Origin: Marasmius tenuissimus
Lineage: Eukaryota > Basidiomycota > Agaricomycetes > Agaricales > Marasmiaceae
NCBI GenBank assembly: GCA_029532415.1
Contig: JAQOTA010000034.1
Span: forward strand, 558,001 to 622,000
Direction: 5' to 3'
DNA length: 64,000 bases
The translations under genes and the position numbers were made by a program. Positions 47,958 to 59,894 of the stretch are shown here, piece after piece. Below the pieces are notes generated by a model. It was not told where the DNA came from, searched no databases, and saw nothing but the letters and a program-made list of their open reading frames with translations. How positions within the stretch are numbered: position 1 is the first letter of the stretch; every line of letters starts with the position of its first letter.

Positions 47958-48401
47958 AAATCGACTTGTACCGTCAAGATCGCGCAGTGGTGATGTTCAA
48001 CTCAGGGAAACTAGCGCCCAGCCACACCACCACGTTGCGACCGGAAATAGCCGAAGGAGACAAAGGAAGGTGTGTTGCCTGTTTGAGATTCTTCCCCATT
48101 CATCACAATAGCCTCGAGTCCTGTGCACAATTGTCTGACTACTATTGTCTTCCAAAAATGCTCTCAAGACCACAAGGGACAATGCTGGGGCCACATTCGC
48201 ACCTATAAATCTAGAAACCCCCACATTCCATCAATTCCTCTTATCTTCGTATCATCTATTGCCCTCACGATCGCAAATGGAAGATTGTCGCGGACAAATC
48301 AACGCTGAAAACCTAAGGAGGCAGCCCAGGGATTTTATCGAGGACTATGCAGAAGTGAGCTGGTCCTTATCTTGTTTGCGCTATCCGAACTAAGTCGTCT
48401 T
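47958..48401. other. 5' region of the disordered-protein gene
   Basis: Aligns in part with unit A. It contains an ATG at 48277 opening a 26-codon frame (MEDCRGQINAENLRR) that ends at a GTGAGC donor, possibly a first coding exon; phase does not match simply with the following frame, so the start used for the next gene is 48402. Confidence 0.4.
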
Positions 48402-50865
48402 ATGAAGCGTTACGACATATCGAAAGAACTTCCCTCAGATGAGATTATCGCAAAGATATTCAAAGATGGTAGAAAGGTTATCCCTATACTACAACGACAT
48501 ACCTGGGAGTACAATTCAGATGGCGAGGAGGAGCTCGTTGGAATAATCGAACTACCAGAACATGAGTCATTCATAGCGCCAGACCAACCTCAACCAGCTC
48601 CAGGAGGGCCGTTCGACTTTCCACCACCACCAGAAGACACTTATACACCATCTCCCACAAGTTCCCCGGCACCTGAGGGCTCTCAAAATGGGGACGAGGT
48701 ATCCGAGGCCGACAGCCAACGTATCATCAGAGGTCCACCACCAAGAATGGAACCGATCTACCCACCCAAAGGTCGACCGCGTCGCGATGCCAGAGGCCGA
48801 GTTATCCAGGGCGAATACGAAACATTGTCCGAAAACTGGCTGGAGGAGATGTTACTTGACTTTGAGACGGGGAGAAAGGATCTGGCGTCTGACCTTGACG
48901 ACTTGCAGACGCTCGTGAAGGATACTTCATTTCGGGTGTTGGGACTTGTGGCGGACATCAAGAAGGAGAGGAAGGACAAACAGATCTTTCTCGACGCGCT
49001 AGAGAAGATATGTGGACGCGAGGTTATGTTACAGGTCCAGGCAGACGCGCTGACGACGGCTCGCGCAGCGAGGGGGCAAGATACGGGTTCTCAAGGTCTT
49101 CCCACTGGCTTCCCCAAAGGACGAGTGTGAGTTTTCTTTCATTCAGGGGTTGTGACACGTTCTAATGCTCTTGAGCTTAGGAGAGCTCCCGTGAGCAGTA
49201 AAAAAAAAACTGTCCTAGGCAAGAATCCACTCCCGGTTCCCCCCACTGTTGTTGGGCTCGCAGATGTTCAATCGAATGGAAAGGGGAAGGGCAAGCAGGC
49301 TGATTCAGGAAAGACTGGCCATTCTGGGAGGAGGTAAGTACGATAACACGAAATTGGAAGACCACAGCGTTTACGTACGAGTCAATAGGCCTCCTCCGCC
49401 AAACTCGAAACGTCCCTTCCAGGAAGTCGATGGGGACGAGATAGAAGGGAGGACACCCAGTCCTGCCTCTGACACATCCTCAAAAAGGAACAAACGCGCC
49501 AAGAAAGGAAGTAACCAGGGTAAGGACGATGGCCAGGACAAGGACAATCATGAAGGCCGCGACGATGACGAGGATGATGGCGCACCGAAGCCCGGAGGCA
49601 CAGGCATCGCGCTTCCTACGATCACGGCAAATCTGAAAGGGAAACGCAGGATTGAGGACGTCGAGGAAGAAGCTCGGGGCGACGACGCACAATCAGATGG
49701 TAGCTCTGGCGGACCGTCAACGCCGCCCAAAAGAGTCAGGCGCAGCTCTGGCGAAGAGGACAATGTAAACGACGGTCACTCATCGAAACCTCTTTCAACC
49801 AGCGCAACCAATGTCGCTCGGACATCTACACTTGCCGATGCTCCCGTGGATCTGCCTTCGCCCACAGGTGCTGATGCTGGTCCAGCGACTATGTCTCGCC
49901 GTTCCCTACCGCCTCCATTTCTGTGGGGAGGACACAGGGTCGACACAGGTGTACATGACATTCAACCTGTATATGGCCCGGATGCACACCCTTCTCGACG
50001 GCACCTGTGGTTTGCTGCGCGAGGAGGTGGTCCCAGCACAGCCGGTCCTTCGCGAGGACCAGCAGCAACTAGTACTCCAAACGCCCACAATGCTTCGGCT
50101 GGTCCTTCAACTGCTCCTGCCAATCCACCCAGGCGAGGTCGGCCCCTTACGAGGCAGTACAACGTCGTGTTCAATCTAGACGATCCAGCCGCAGGGTCGA
50201 TTGACCTAGGTCCGGTCAGAAGTCCTAGAAGTCGTCGATCAGGTGTGCTTCCTGTCGTTGCACCCATAGCATCTTCCTCGACATCGAATGCTCCACAGCC
50301 ACCGCCCCAAGCTAACCAATCCACCGCGTCTGGATCGGGAACTGGGTCTGCTCCTTCACCCCGGAGAAGTGGCCGCTTACAAGCGCGTACCAGTGCTGGT
50401 GGCAGCTCGTCAACAGCACAACCAAAGTCTCCGAATAGACCCCAGCCCATCGCGTCCGGTTCGAATGTCACAACAACTCCGGGAGCTTCTACCTCAGTTA
50501 CCCCCGCTTCGCTTGGGTATCCACCGCCACCTCAACCAACTAACTTGTCTCAGTTTTTCCGAGATGCTCACTGGACTCGACCGCCTCCTCCGCCTCCTCG
50601 GAATCTCCAGCGCCGGCCATTGAGGCGGGAGAACGAAAGGATCGTTCGTGATCCAGTAACCAATAGGCTTGTTGGTTACAATCACGAAAGAGATGAGCCT
50701 GATTATGCTGCTGCAAGGGAGGCTCAAGCGGCCGAGGACATTGCTACGATCAGGAGGGTCACCAGTGAGGCTCAGTCGCTGATTTTGCTTGAAGGGGAGC
50801 CTGACTTTGTCGATGGGGATGACGAGGAGGTGGTTCTTGGTGAACATGATGATTTACCGGTGTAA
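48402..50865 (+). CDS. Low-complexity / disordered protein of unknown function
   Basis: Not recognised. Three exons: 48402 to about 49128, about 49181-49334, and about 49391-50865; roughly 780 residues. The N-terminal ~240 residues have a folded-looking, helical part (WLEEMLLDFETGRKDLASDL, TLVKDTSFRVLGLVADIKKE) after a Pro-rich linker. The rest is Ser/Pro/Asp/Gly-rich and disordered, with NLS-like KRNKRAKKG and RRSGRLQ, and a short conserved C-terminus (FRDAHWTRPPPPP, RIVRDPVTNRLVGYNHERDE) that is the part preserved in the unit A relic. The start is uncertain; an upstream exon at 48277 is possible. Divergent from the questin-like gene. Confidence 0.6.
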
Positions 50866-51151
50866 CTTTTCTTGATTTGCGTGCGGTACCCTTCAAATAA
50901 CTAACTTGCTCTTACCTGTACCTTGTATCGTTATCGTATTTTCTCGTGTTTTCTTGTGGTATAAATTCTATCACCTCATCATCTCGCTGTTCTTTTATAT
51001 CGAAAGCAGACCTTCGTTGTTAGGAGTCAAGGCAAGACGCTCCAGAAGGTTAGTCAACAGGATCTATGATACAGTCTTGGGCATCGTACACAAATAAGGA
51101 TACAGGTTACCGGAATGTGAAAGTAGACAGAGAACACTCGACGAACGGCCC
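50866..51151. other. Convergent 3' spacer
   Basis: 286 bp between the convergent ends of the disordered-protein gene and TAF11. T-rich, no gene. Confidence 0.45.
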
Positions 51152-52285
51152 TCAACGAACGAAGAGCTTCTTGGCTCGAACGGGTCTAGCGGCTCCGACT
51201 CTCCCTGTTTCCTCTTGATACATTCTGTAGGCTTCGCGTAGATGGTCAGGAGAGAGAGGGCCAGTATCACCGCGTCGAGCTTGCACTGCCCGTGCTATGG
51301 ATGGACGTTAGTATGGAACGATATGTGTAGGCTGTTGAGCACGTACCTTTTTCAACCATCTCTCCAACGAAAACCTTGGAGAAACCCGCGATGATTTGAG
51401 CTACCGGTTGGGAGACTTGCGCACCGACCGTTTGTTGAATGACCTGCAAGTGTGAAAGTGTGTGATTAGAGTTGGCGCGATGGAGACACGAGAGATGCCA
51501 TTACTTTTCTAATAGCTTGCTTGGGTAGTGCATGTCTTCTGTATGCCTCAAATCGGTCGTATTGTTCAGGACTTAGGTTCTCCATCAACACCCTGGAAAG
51601 TAACGATCAGTCACCGTTTTCGCTGTAGGAGTCGTGATACAACGTACTTGAGATTGTCTTTCGACTGGCTTTGGAAGTATAATTGGGCAGAATAATCATC
51701 ATCTGCCATGGCTGGGAAGAGTTCATCGTCACCCTCTCCGTCCTCATCCGCCTGTCCGCCTGGTCTAGCTGGGGGCAAAGACGCCACCCTTCCGACGGCA
51801 GAAGTCGCTCCTCCCGTACTGCTACCAACATTCAACCCAGCCGCCTCTAATGCTGAGGCCGGTATATTTGCCTGAGCAGCCAAATCCCTCAGAAACGAAG
51901 GAGAGTACCCTCTCGGCGTCCCAGGTGCTTGAGACGAACCCGACCCCGTCCCATACGCCTGTATCCCATTCGACGACACCGACGATTGTGCCTTCGGTCC
52001 AGCAAAACTGGGTCCCTGTATGACGCTCGCATTTGAGCTGGGTCCTGCGCCGGAATTTGCAAGAGACCAGTTCAGTTGTTGGAATTGTGGGCTTGAGATG
52101 GCTGGACTGGCAGACGTCGTGATATCAGCCGTCATGGCTCTTGGGGATGCGGTGCCCCCACCGCGAGGTTTTCTTCCACGTTTTGCGCCGCTGCCTTTGG
52201 GTCTACCGGGACCAGGATGAGGTGTTGGTGTGGCCGGTGCTGCTGGGGGACTTGGGGTGTCGTCGAATGTGTATGGCGCGTCCAT
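51152..52285 (-). CDS. TAF11: TFIID subunit TAF11 (TAFII28-like histone fold)
   Basis: General transcription factor subunit; nuclear; pairs with TAF13 in TFIID. About 310 residues. The N-terminal ~210 are disordered with an AT-hook-like KRGRKPRGG and end in an acidic stretch. The histone fold spans three C-terminal exons: [20 protein letters not shown] and [38 protein letters not shown], then [19 protein letters not shown] and a basic end VRAKKLFVR. Start at 52285 ([11 protein letters not shown]); the frame is open upstream but the preceding residues look like translated leader. The TAF11 domain match is strong. Confidence 0.9.
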
Positions 52286-52551
52286 CGTCTTCGGGAGTGT
52301 TAGTTCTTTTCTCTCTTCAGGACTATGTTTGAGGTTCTGGACGCGACCTGAATGATGAAGGAGAGAGGATAGAGTTAAATATGTGTCACACCAGTCACGC
52401 ATACACTGGCAGAGCGAGCTTGACAAAGTTCACATTTGAACTAACAAGTATCCAGAGTCTTTTGCTTATTACAGTGAAAGCGATCCTTTCCTTAGATTAG
52501 AATAACCATATACTAATAAAACAACAGATATGTGTAACAGCGAAACCATAG

Positions 52552-53811
52552 CTAGTGCCCACTTCCATTCATCGGGATGGGCGGTGCGAATTCTGCATGG
52601 CTGAACCGCGGAGAAGTAATTGACCCTTGCGGTGGTTGAAGAGGAAGAATAAAAGGATCAGCCTCAGTCCTGCGCGCGAAGAAATGAGCCATCTTCATGA
52701 GACGGAACGAAAAATTCGCGTACCCAAACGATTGACTAAGAAGTCTATCCACCAGCCTTTCTTTATCCTCCTGTTCCCGTCTCAAGTCGGCCCTTGACGC
52801 ACGTAGTTCTTCCAAAAGATACCCTTGTTGCTCTGCGGCGTATCGTAGTTTCGCCTTCATAAGAATATACATGACCATTTCTTTTGAGCGACCGAGAATC
52901 GTCTTCGTCGCGGGGTCGTACAGTGCCATGAGTGCGGGGGGTATCAAGTCAGCATCATCGTCTACTGAAGGTTGGTGCAGAACGCCGTCTTCATCCATAG
53001 CACGAACAAAGTTCTCATAGTCCACATCGCTCTCGTCCGCATCTGGGTAGTGGGTGAACATTCAGCGAGTATTGGACTTCCGTCGATGTTTTGCCTACCT
53101 TCAACAGTGGGTGGTTGTGGTACCGGTGGAGGCGTATTCCCATGAGCAGGTGCCGCAGAGCCTGTCTCTTCACGCTTGCGTTTCCTCGAGCCTCCACGGC
53201 CAGGAGCTGGAGGTTCAATGTTATGTTGTAGTCGCATGTGCTTCGCCAGAGCGTCAGATCGCGTAAAGGATTTATCGCATTCTGAGCGTGGTGCTTCAGC
53301 CATCTGGGATTACTTCAAAAGCAGCCATTACGCACCTGGTAACGGACAGATAAACGGCTTTTCTCCTGTGTGTGACCGAATGTGCGAGATGAGAGCAAAT
53401 CGCGACGTCTGAGAAAGCCCTCTTCGGTGACATGTCGCCCATTCGCAGGTGTAATTAGATTTGTGTACTCCAATGTGATCTAGGAATCATACCAATCAGT
53501 CCCAGGAAGTCAGTCCACACGCAACATGCTCGCTCACCATTATGTATGTGCTCAATCAACGTCGGAAGATGCGTAAAAACGACACCACAGTTATCCCATA
53601 AACAAGTCACGGTATCCTCCGAGTCTATCAACTCGTCCTGTTGTGCTCCTGCTCCTGCCAGAGGCGGTGAGTCGGCTCTTGTAGATTCGGGGTTCGAGAT
53701 CCCATTGGAGACAGTGTTTATGGATTGCATGTCGCCAATATGAGAGGCTTCGGACGGCGAAACTGAGCGCCGCTCACGGGGGGAACTTGTAGGACTGTAG
53801 TCGGAGGGCAT
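52552..53811 (-). CDS. C2H2 zinc-finger protein (three fingers), possible INO80-subunit Iec1 type
   Basis: About 350 residues. Three consecutive fingers: CLWDNCGVVFTHLPTLIEHI (C-x4-C, H-x4-H), CEWATCHRRGLSQTSRFALI (C-x4-C), and CPLPECDKSFTRSDALAKHM (C-x4-C, H-x4-H), with the linker HTGEKPF between the last two, as in GLI/ZIC/YY1-like DNA binders. An N-terminal Ser-rich disordered region precedes them. After an RKRKREE NLS-like stretch and a Pro-rich linker there is an acidic segment and a long coiled coil (LEELRASRADLRREQEDKER), ending near PIPMNGSGH. Start is ATG at 53811. The layout resembles fungal Iec1-like INO80 components, but that is only a suggestion. Introns are small and phase-consistent. 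Confidence 0.75.
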
Positions 53812-54174
53812 GATGGTGATGGGCGGCAGGTACAATGAGACTCGGATTCTTGTCCATGGCCCAAAAAAGAACAGACGGGTTGTTTGCGATTATTGCGGTA
53901 ATTCAAACCTTACCCGACACGTGGGCCGAATGGCGGAGTGACGATCATTGCCTACAATTTCGAAGACTCGGGACTTCTACACAGTGGTAGCAAAATACAG
54001 ATCGATAATATTCGCGCAATATAAGTACAGGATCGATTCGGTTCAAGATATTCAGATAATGCTCGAGTAGAAGAGGAGAATATGTATTTGACGAATTTTC
54101 AGAGGGGCGCAGTGAAAAAGAAAGGAGAGCAGGACGAAAATCGACGGGCCTCGGGGAAAACCATTTCAGGGTGC
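53812..54174. other. Spacer between two minus-strand genes
   Basis: 363 bp: promoter of the zinc-finger gene and 3' UTR of the Gly/His-rich gene. AT-rich near 53990-54080. Nothing else seen. Confidence 0.4.
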
Positions 54175-55295
54175 TCAGTAGCCGTACCCTCCGTGACCAT
54201 ATCCTCCGTGGTGACCTCCATAGCCACCATGTCCATGTCCATAGCCCCCACCGTAGCCTTCCACTTCCCGGCGCCAGCCGTATCCACCGTGGTGACCTCC
54301 GTGTTCGTGGCCATGGCCACCGTACCCTCCATGGCCTCCGCCGTAGCCCTGCTCCTCGCGACGATAGTGGCCCTTTCCACCGTGTTGACCACCATGTCCG
54401 TGACCATGACCTCCGTAGCCTCCATGGCCATAGCCACCGCCGTACCCTTCCACTTCTCGGCGCCAACCGTGTCCTCCGTGTCCATGGCCGTGGCCTCCGT
54501 AGCCTCCGTGTCCATGGCCACCACCGTAGCCTTCAACATCCCGGCGCCAGCCGTATCCTCCATGGCCTCCTCCATGATGGCCGTGTCCGTAGCCTCCGCC
54601 GTAGCCTTGTTCATCGCGAGGATAGTGGTGACCACCATGACCGTGTCCCCCATATCCACCATGCCCACCATGACCATAACCCTCCGCTGCCGCTTCCTCG
54701 CGAGGGTAGTGGCCTTTGCCGCCATGGTCCTTCCCTCCGTGATCTTTGCCGCCATGGTCTTTGCCGCCATGTCCATAGCCTCCGCCGTAGCCTTGTTCAT
54801 CACGAGGGTAGTGGCCGCCATGTCCATGTCCGTGTCCGTAGCCTCCATGCCCGTGTCCTCCGTGTCCGTAACCCTCTGCTGCCGCTTCCTCGCGAGGGTA
54901 GTGACCTTTGCCACCGTGATCTTTACCGCCATGGTCCTTTCCTCCGTGATCTTTGCCACCATGGTCCTTGCCGCCATGGTCCTTGCCGCCGTGGTCTTTA
55001 CCTCCACCGCCGTAGCCCTCAGAATCACGGGCGTAGTTGTGAGGAGGCTTATGCGGATTATGAGGCGGCTTGGGAAGGTGAGGTGGTTGATGCGGAGAGT
55101 GAGGCGGCTTGTAGCCTTCGTCTGCACGCTTATCCACAGCGTCCGGAGCCTAGCATATCTTCGTTAGACGCGTCCTATAGAACATTACATGACAACAAGA
55201 CTTACTCGGGCTTCAAGCGGGGTCACACCCAGGCCTTGAGCAGCCGTAGCAGCGAGGAGAAGAAGCGAGAGGTATTTGCCAGCGGTGAAGCGCAT
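54175..55295 (-). CDS. Secreted Gly/His-rich repeat protein with regularly spaced basic (Kex2-like) sites
   Basis: Two exons. The first (from 55295) encodes a signal peptide, MRFTAGKYLSLLLLAATAAQ, and GLGVTPLEAR. The second codes APDAVDKR, a Pro/His-rich segment, then a long repeat region to GYGY at the stop. Repeats consist of GGKDH tandem copies and GYGGGYGHGGYGGHG-like units. Ten units begin after a basic residue followed by an acidic one: DKR-ADEGY, AR-DSEGY, YPR-EEAAAEGY (two), YPR-DEQGY (two), WRR-DVEGY, WRR-EVEGY (two), YRR-EEQGY. Dibasic KR/RR sites are typical Kex2 substrates. High His content suggests metal binding. Extracellular or cell wall. Both other strands' frames are also open here because the DNA is repetitive, but only this one has a signal peptide and regular repeats. 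Confidence 0.8.
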
Positions 55296-57566
55296 TGTAC
55301 AAGAGAGGAAGACTCAGTACGTTGAGGAAGAGAGTTCGGTTTGGTTGATAGAGAAGTAGCTGAGTGCTGGAGAAAAGTTGCAGGAAGATTACAAGCTTTT
55401 ATCCTCAAGATAGCCGCAAGAGAGACCATAAAGAGCCAGCTAGACGTTGAGAGTCTTCCTTCCAAAAGAGATGAGCGGGTAGCAGGCAGGCAAGGAGGAG
55501 CCAATGTTAGACAGCAATATGTTCATTAGGAGAAGAGTTGCGTAGTGTAATCGAGCTGTGGTCATCGAGTTCATTATGGGATTCGACTTATTATTGGAGC
55601 TGTTTCGTTTCGTCAGTCACAGAATCGTGCGGGCTATGAGTCGGGTGAAACGAAGGACGAGGTGCGAGATGATGGTTTTGGGTAAAGTGTAGGCAGATGT
55701 TGAGATGGTACAATACCAAACTCGGCAAACTCCGAAGTCTGTCCGCGGTGACCTGACCTGACTAAGCCCCAGCCCATTCATGTTCGAACCTGATTCAGTC
55801 TCTTGTGCCACCGGGATTTGGAGGTCAGGACTGGGCTCCATCTTACTTTGGCTGCTTCCCAGAATCTTGTGATTGACACGATTAGATGCTGCTGAAACTG
55901 TGCTCTGATGGTCCATACCCACCCAATATCTCCTTCTTAGTTGGGTTCTGACACGTCCCTCTGGTTATTTGCCTCATTCTATAGTGTCTCTCCCCTTGTT
56001 CGAAAAATACAATGACACATCACTCACCTCCAATCGTTGAAAGGCGACAGCTCATGGAGTCAACAGCCCTGGACGGAAAACCCTTTCATCGAATTCAACT
56101 ATTCATCGTAGCTCAATGGTCTTCTCACCATTCACACCACCAGATGAACAATCTAATGGTCGAAGCTACAATTGTGAAGAAATGATGCGGGTTCCCGCGT
56201 TTTGGATGAAGGTATGGGGCCTGGTGGTCAAAGGACTCGGGGAGTCGAAGAGTTCGTGCAATCATTTGTGGTCACAGCAACTTGAGTAATCCCTTCCTGG
56301 GCGTCGTGGCATGATTTCTAAGGGTGTGCCGTAGCATTGAATCAGCGATGAACGAGCTTTTTTCAACGTACACGAGCTATTCCTCTTTGACATTGGCTCA
56401 TCCTCTCGTACGTCGTTCCGCCGTCACTGACACTTTCTCTCACCTGTCCGTGTCTATTTCCATAGGATTCCTCATCCTGGACTAATACGTCGATTGCGAG
56501 CCACTTGGCGTTTGTTCTTCGTTAATTTGTCGCGTTAGAGGCTTATCGACCCGTTGGAAAACAGAGTCACGGACGAGGATTCGTAATGACTTATCACCCC
56601 AGACTTCATAAGCTTAGATGAATACGACATGTCTTCCCCCAACCTCTGGTCGTTGGCAACCTGGCTGATCGCAGCTCGTTCATTTGCCGGAAACCATCGA
56701 TTTCACGTTTACCGAAGAGGCAACTTGCCGTCACGAGCTTGTAATAATGGCCCATCGGTGACGCAGTACCTCAAAGAATCAAGATGAAGGTCAAACTGCT
56801 GGATGTGCCAACTGGTGAACCTCTGCTCCGAGCAGTCCTCAGCCTGCTAGAGGGACGTGTGTCTACGTTAACTGCTTAGAAACAGCGACTCCATACCGTC
56901 GAATAAGTACGTCCCATGGCGCTTGAATCCGTACATGGACCATAAATAGGCGCCATTCCACACGGTCTCGAAATATATTGACGGGCAAGAACCCTTTGCA
57001 GTGCCTAGCGATACGCAATCGAATCACTGATGGAGTTGAAACTCGGCCGTTGTTACTGCCCAGGTGCTTTCCCGGAACGCCACACACCCTCGAACGGGAG
57101 CTTTGGAAAAACACAAGAGCCGGGCAATTTCACTGTTTTGACTCTTCATGTTGCTGTATCTTGCCTTGCAGCTAAACTGAGAAACCGATTAAGCAGTTGT
57201 TCTCGTTCGATGGTTCTTCAGAGATCTTAGAAATTGCACTGCCAGGGACCACGGGTCTCAAAACGTTGTGTTTACTGTTAAACTGAATGGGCAGAGTCAG
57301 CTACTGCCAGGATCAGCGGCGTCGCGCGACGCGGGGCATTCAATAGGCGCCCGTAGGCGAAGCTTCCATTCAAACCACCATGATCCTCAGGTCTATGTAT
57401 CGTGAATCGCGTTTTCTCTCAATACTTCCATAAACATCTTTCTGCTCATCGTTCATGACCGAGACAAACCAACCCTCGGCCCAACTACTGTTCGACTCAA
57501 AAATGGATTGGCACTGCCAGTGGAGAGGGAATCTTGGACCTCGTCTCGCGAATTTATCAGCTTGAT
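55296..57566. other. Gene-poor stretch
   Basis: About 2.3 kb. A minus-strand open frame at 55745-55922 with coding-like composition (SAASNRVNHKILGSSQSKME) ends at a possible donor (cagtcaggtcagg), but no companion exons could be assembled. The right part has several short open frames without family resemblance. The first ~200 bp contain the promoter of the Gly/His gene. Confidence 0.3.
55395..55403 (-). promoter_or_regulatory. TATA-like element of the Gly/His-rich gene
   Basis: On the minus strand GGATAAAAG lies about 100 bp upstream of the ATG at 55295, a reasonable position for a TATA box. Inferred only from sequence and spacing. Confidence 0.35.
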
Positions 57567-57928
57567 ATGCCGAGCGACATAGCCATTCCGTTCGAGTCAA
57601 ACCATAGTCAGTATGAGACTCTAGGGCTCAGCGATGCGGACCTGGAGTTGGCCTCAGTCATCCATGGCACTGGTCTCTTTCAAGTTTCATCGCATTCGAC
57701 TCCTGAGGGCTCTGAGGGCTCTGAGCCTGATCCCCAACATACGTACCAACACGATCCTACGACGAGTTCAAAAGTCACTGAAATGGATTGGCGCATAGAA
57801 GTATCACGGTGGGAGAGCTGAGCAGATCGTCAAATGGACAGCATACACAAGCCATTGCGACTGGCAGGGTCGACGTCTGGATGATGTTTTGGGAGCGAGG
57901 TGGTGGTTTCAAACATGCTACTGTTTGA
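57567..57928 (+). CDS. Small protein of unknown function (101 aa, two exons)
   Basis: Not recognised. Exons 57567-57742 and 57799-57928 are separated by a 56-nt intron with a CTGA branch-like site; total 306 nt, exactly 102 codons. Begins MPSDIAIPFESNHSQYETLG, acidic middle (PEGSEGSEPDPQ), and C-terminal GRVDVWMMFWERGGGFKHAT. No signal peptide. The frame stays open upstream to 57459 without ATG, so a further exon is possible. The second exon is also open in another frame, so the model is not certain. Confidence 0.3.
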
Positions 57929-59894
57929 CAGCGAGGGAAATTAAGAACCTCGTATGTGATAGAATTGGGTCGGTGAGTCTCACAAACGTCCATATTCTCT
58001 CGAAACATTTAAAGATTCAGCTCAGACCGTGAGACGTTTGTAACGTCTGGTAGGAAGTCATTTTGGCTCTCGCTTGCGGGGTTCAGCCTTTTCACCTCCT
58101 AACTTCGAGACGCGGCTGTCACTTTACCCTGCAGCTCCTCTGGGGCTCTGCCGATTCCAGAAAATGCGGAGAGGCGGCGAAAGGGTGGGAACTCAAGACG
58201 GAAACCATTTCGCGTCGAATTCATCGTTGCCGGGTACTGCTCACCTGGTCAGTCGTTTTTTTTGTGGTCAACATGGCTCGTCTGAGATGCTCATGGTGTG
58301 TCAGAATCCAGAATGATCACGAGGAATGACAACCTAGCACGCATCACTGACTCACTTTACAATGTTCGCAGAGTGAGGCAAGTTCGCCGTTTCATTTCAT
58401 TTCTTGTTGCTACAACTCTTTCCTGAAGTTACACAACAAAGATATGGTATACCCGGATACGGGAAACACCGAGACGGACAAAACATTTGATCCTCAGCGG
58501 GACTTGAAGCTTGAAACCCGTCATGAACAAACAGCGGACCGTTGCGGTGCCGAGTCAAGCATTCCCAAGCGCTTGCTCGCTGGTCGCAGACTCCGAATGA
58601 AAGTGTATGTTTTTTGGGATGGTCTTGTTGTACCTCGATGCACGCAGCAGAAGGTGATTTGACACGACTCATTTGAGACGTTTATGTTATCTTGCTTATC
58701 GCTGTATTACCCCGTATCACCAGAAGCCTTGTGCATCGTCGATATCTAATCGTTTACGGGCAGCATGGTCGGTATAGACTATAGGAGTCAGTACTCCTGG
58801 ACACATATAGTTAACTACGCAATATCCGAACAAGCGAGCCCGCGCCGCCACACCTCCTGCCATGATGTTTCAGGTTCACGATGACTCTATATACAGAAAG
58901 CTTTGACGCTGCCGCAGCCATGCAGATGCATTTCTCCTGTCGGACGCTTATTCGAGCATTCCCTCGGAGGCGACATCATGAACTCCACCTCCACAAGCTC
59001 AATGCTCATGGACGTTGACGCGAACATCCGGACCATGATGAGGATTCAATGGATAACTGATAGCTTTATGGGCAAGGGTCTATTTGCATATAAGCGGACT
59101 AGAGACTGTGATTTTCGCTACCCCAGGCAGAAGGATTCATGCCCTGTCGCGTGGAACATGCGTCAATGACAGCGCCGGCCCGGGAGGGAGTTGGGAGGGA
59201 GGCATGATCATCGACTCCTGAATGTCGTGACTCGTGGAGGAGACAACCTCCTCTATCGTTTATGGGGGTGGGCAATTCCCACTAGTGCCGTGTCCGCTTA
59301 TTAATGTACACAGCCACTGAAAACCTGTCCGCCCCACATTTTGGACGCTTTCACGCACCTTCCATGTTCTACCACACTGGTTACTCAAACAGTACCCTTT
59401 ATAGCTCTCTTATTATGAGTAACTCAGCTATAGAGCACTTATATGAAGGATAAGGTGTGAAATTAATGGGGAAACACGTCGGAACGCGATAAGTCACAGT
59501 GTGACATCACGCTCTCGCGCGCGTTTTTGCGACAATCTTGCCCAGTTAAAATCAAGTTTCACAGGCAAATAATGCCCAAACTGAGTATCTAGGATATAAT
59601 CTTGACTAATTTTAAATAAATTGTAAAGAGGAATTTTTTCTGCGTGGATGTGGGACCAAGATGTGGTACGCGTCGGACGCGTATCTCAGCCAAATTTGCA
59701 TTCTAACAAAATTCATCTTTACATTTTTAAGATATATCTGTAAGAAGCCTCATCCATACGTGAAATGCCCTATCTTTTGGGTCTACGAAGACTTAATGAG
59801 GGCGGACACTTTTCAGGCCAGTCCAAACATAAGCAAACAAAGATTCGTCGCGCGGGAATTGCCCACCCCCATCGTTTATCCATCTGCATCCTCG
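57929..59894. other. Gene-poor stretch with a weak ORF
   Basis: About 2 kb. A 72-codon plus frame at 58444-58662 (KTFDPQRDLKLETRHEQTAD) looks hydrophilic and coding-like but stands alone. Another frame at 58979-59169 is weaker. AT-rich near 59560-59760. No repeats recognised. Confidence 0.3.

Larger units (their letters stand above)
43528..50865. repeat. Segmental tandem duplication, unit B
   Basis: Contains an intact questin-oxidase-like gene (minus, 43881-45479) and an intact disordered-protein gene (plus, to 50865) in the same divergent arrangement as unit A. It is longer than unit A because of extra DNA between the two genes (an inverted-repeat region around 45700-46520 and a block at 46598-47957) and because the plus-strand gene is complete. 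Confidence 0.7.

Noticed and set aside
52286..52426. 47-residue N-terminal extension of TAF11
   Set aside because: It is in frame, but the composition is leader-like and the internal ATG at 52285 gives a typical N-terminus.
54082..55325. Long plus-strand and second minus-strand open frames (over 340 codons) opposite or overlapping the Gly/His-rich gene
   Set aside because: They arise because the repeats avoid stops in several frames. Their translations are runs of Val/Ser/Ala or Met/Thr without signal peptide or domain, while the chosen frame has a signal peptide, an intron and regular units.
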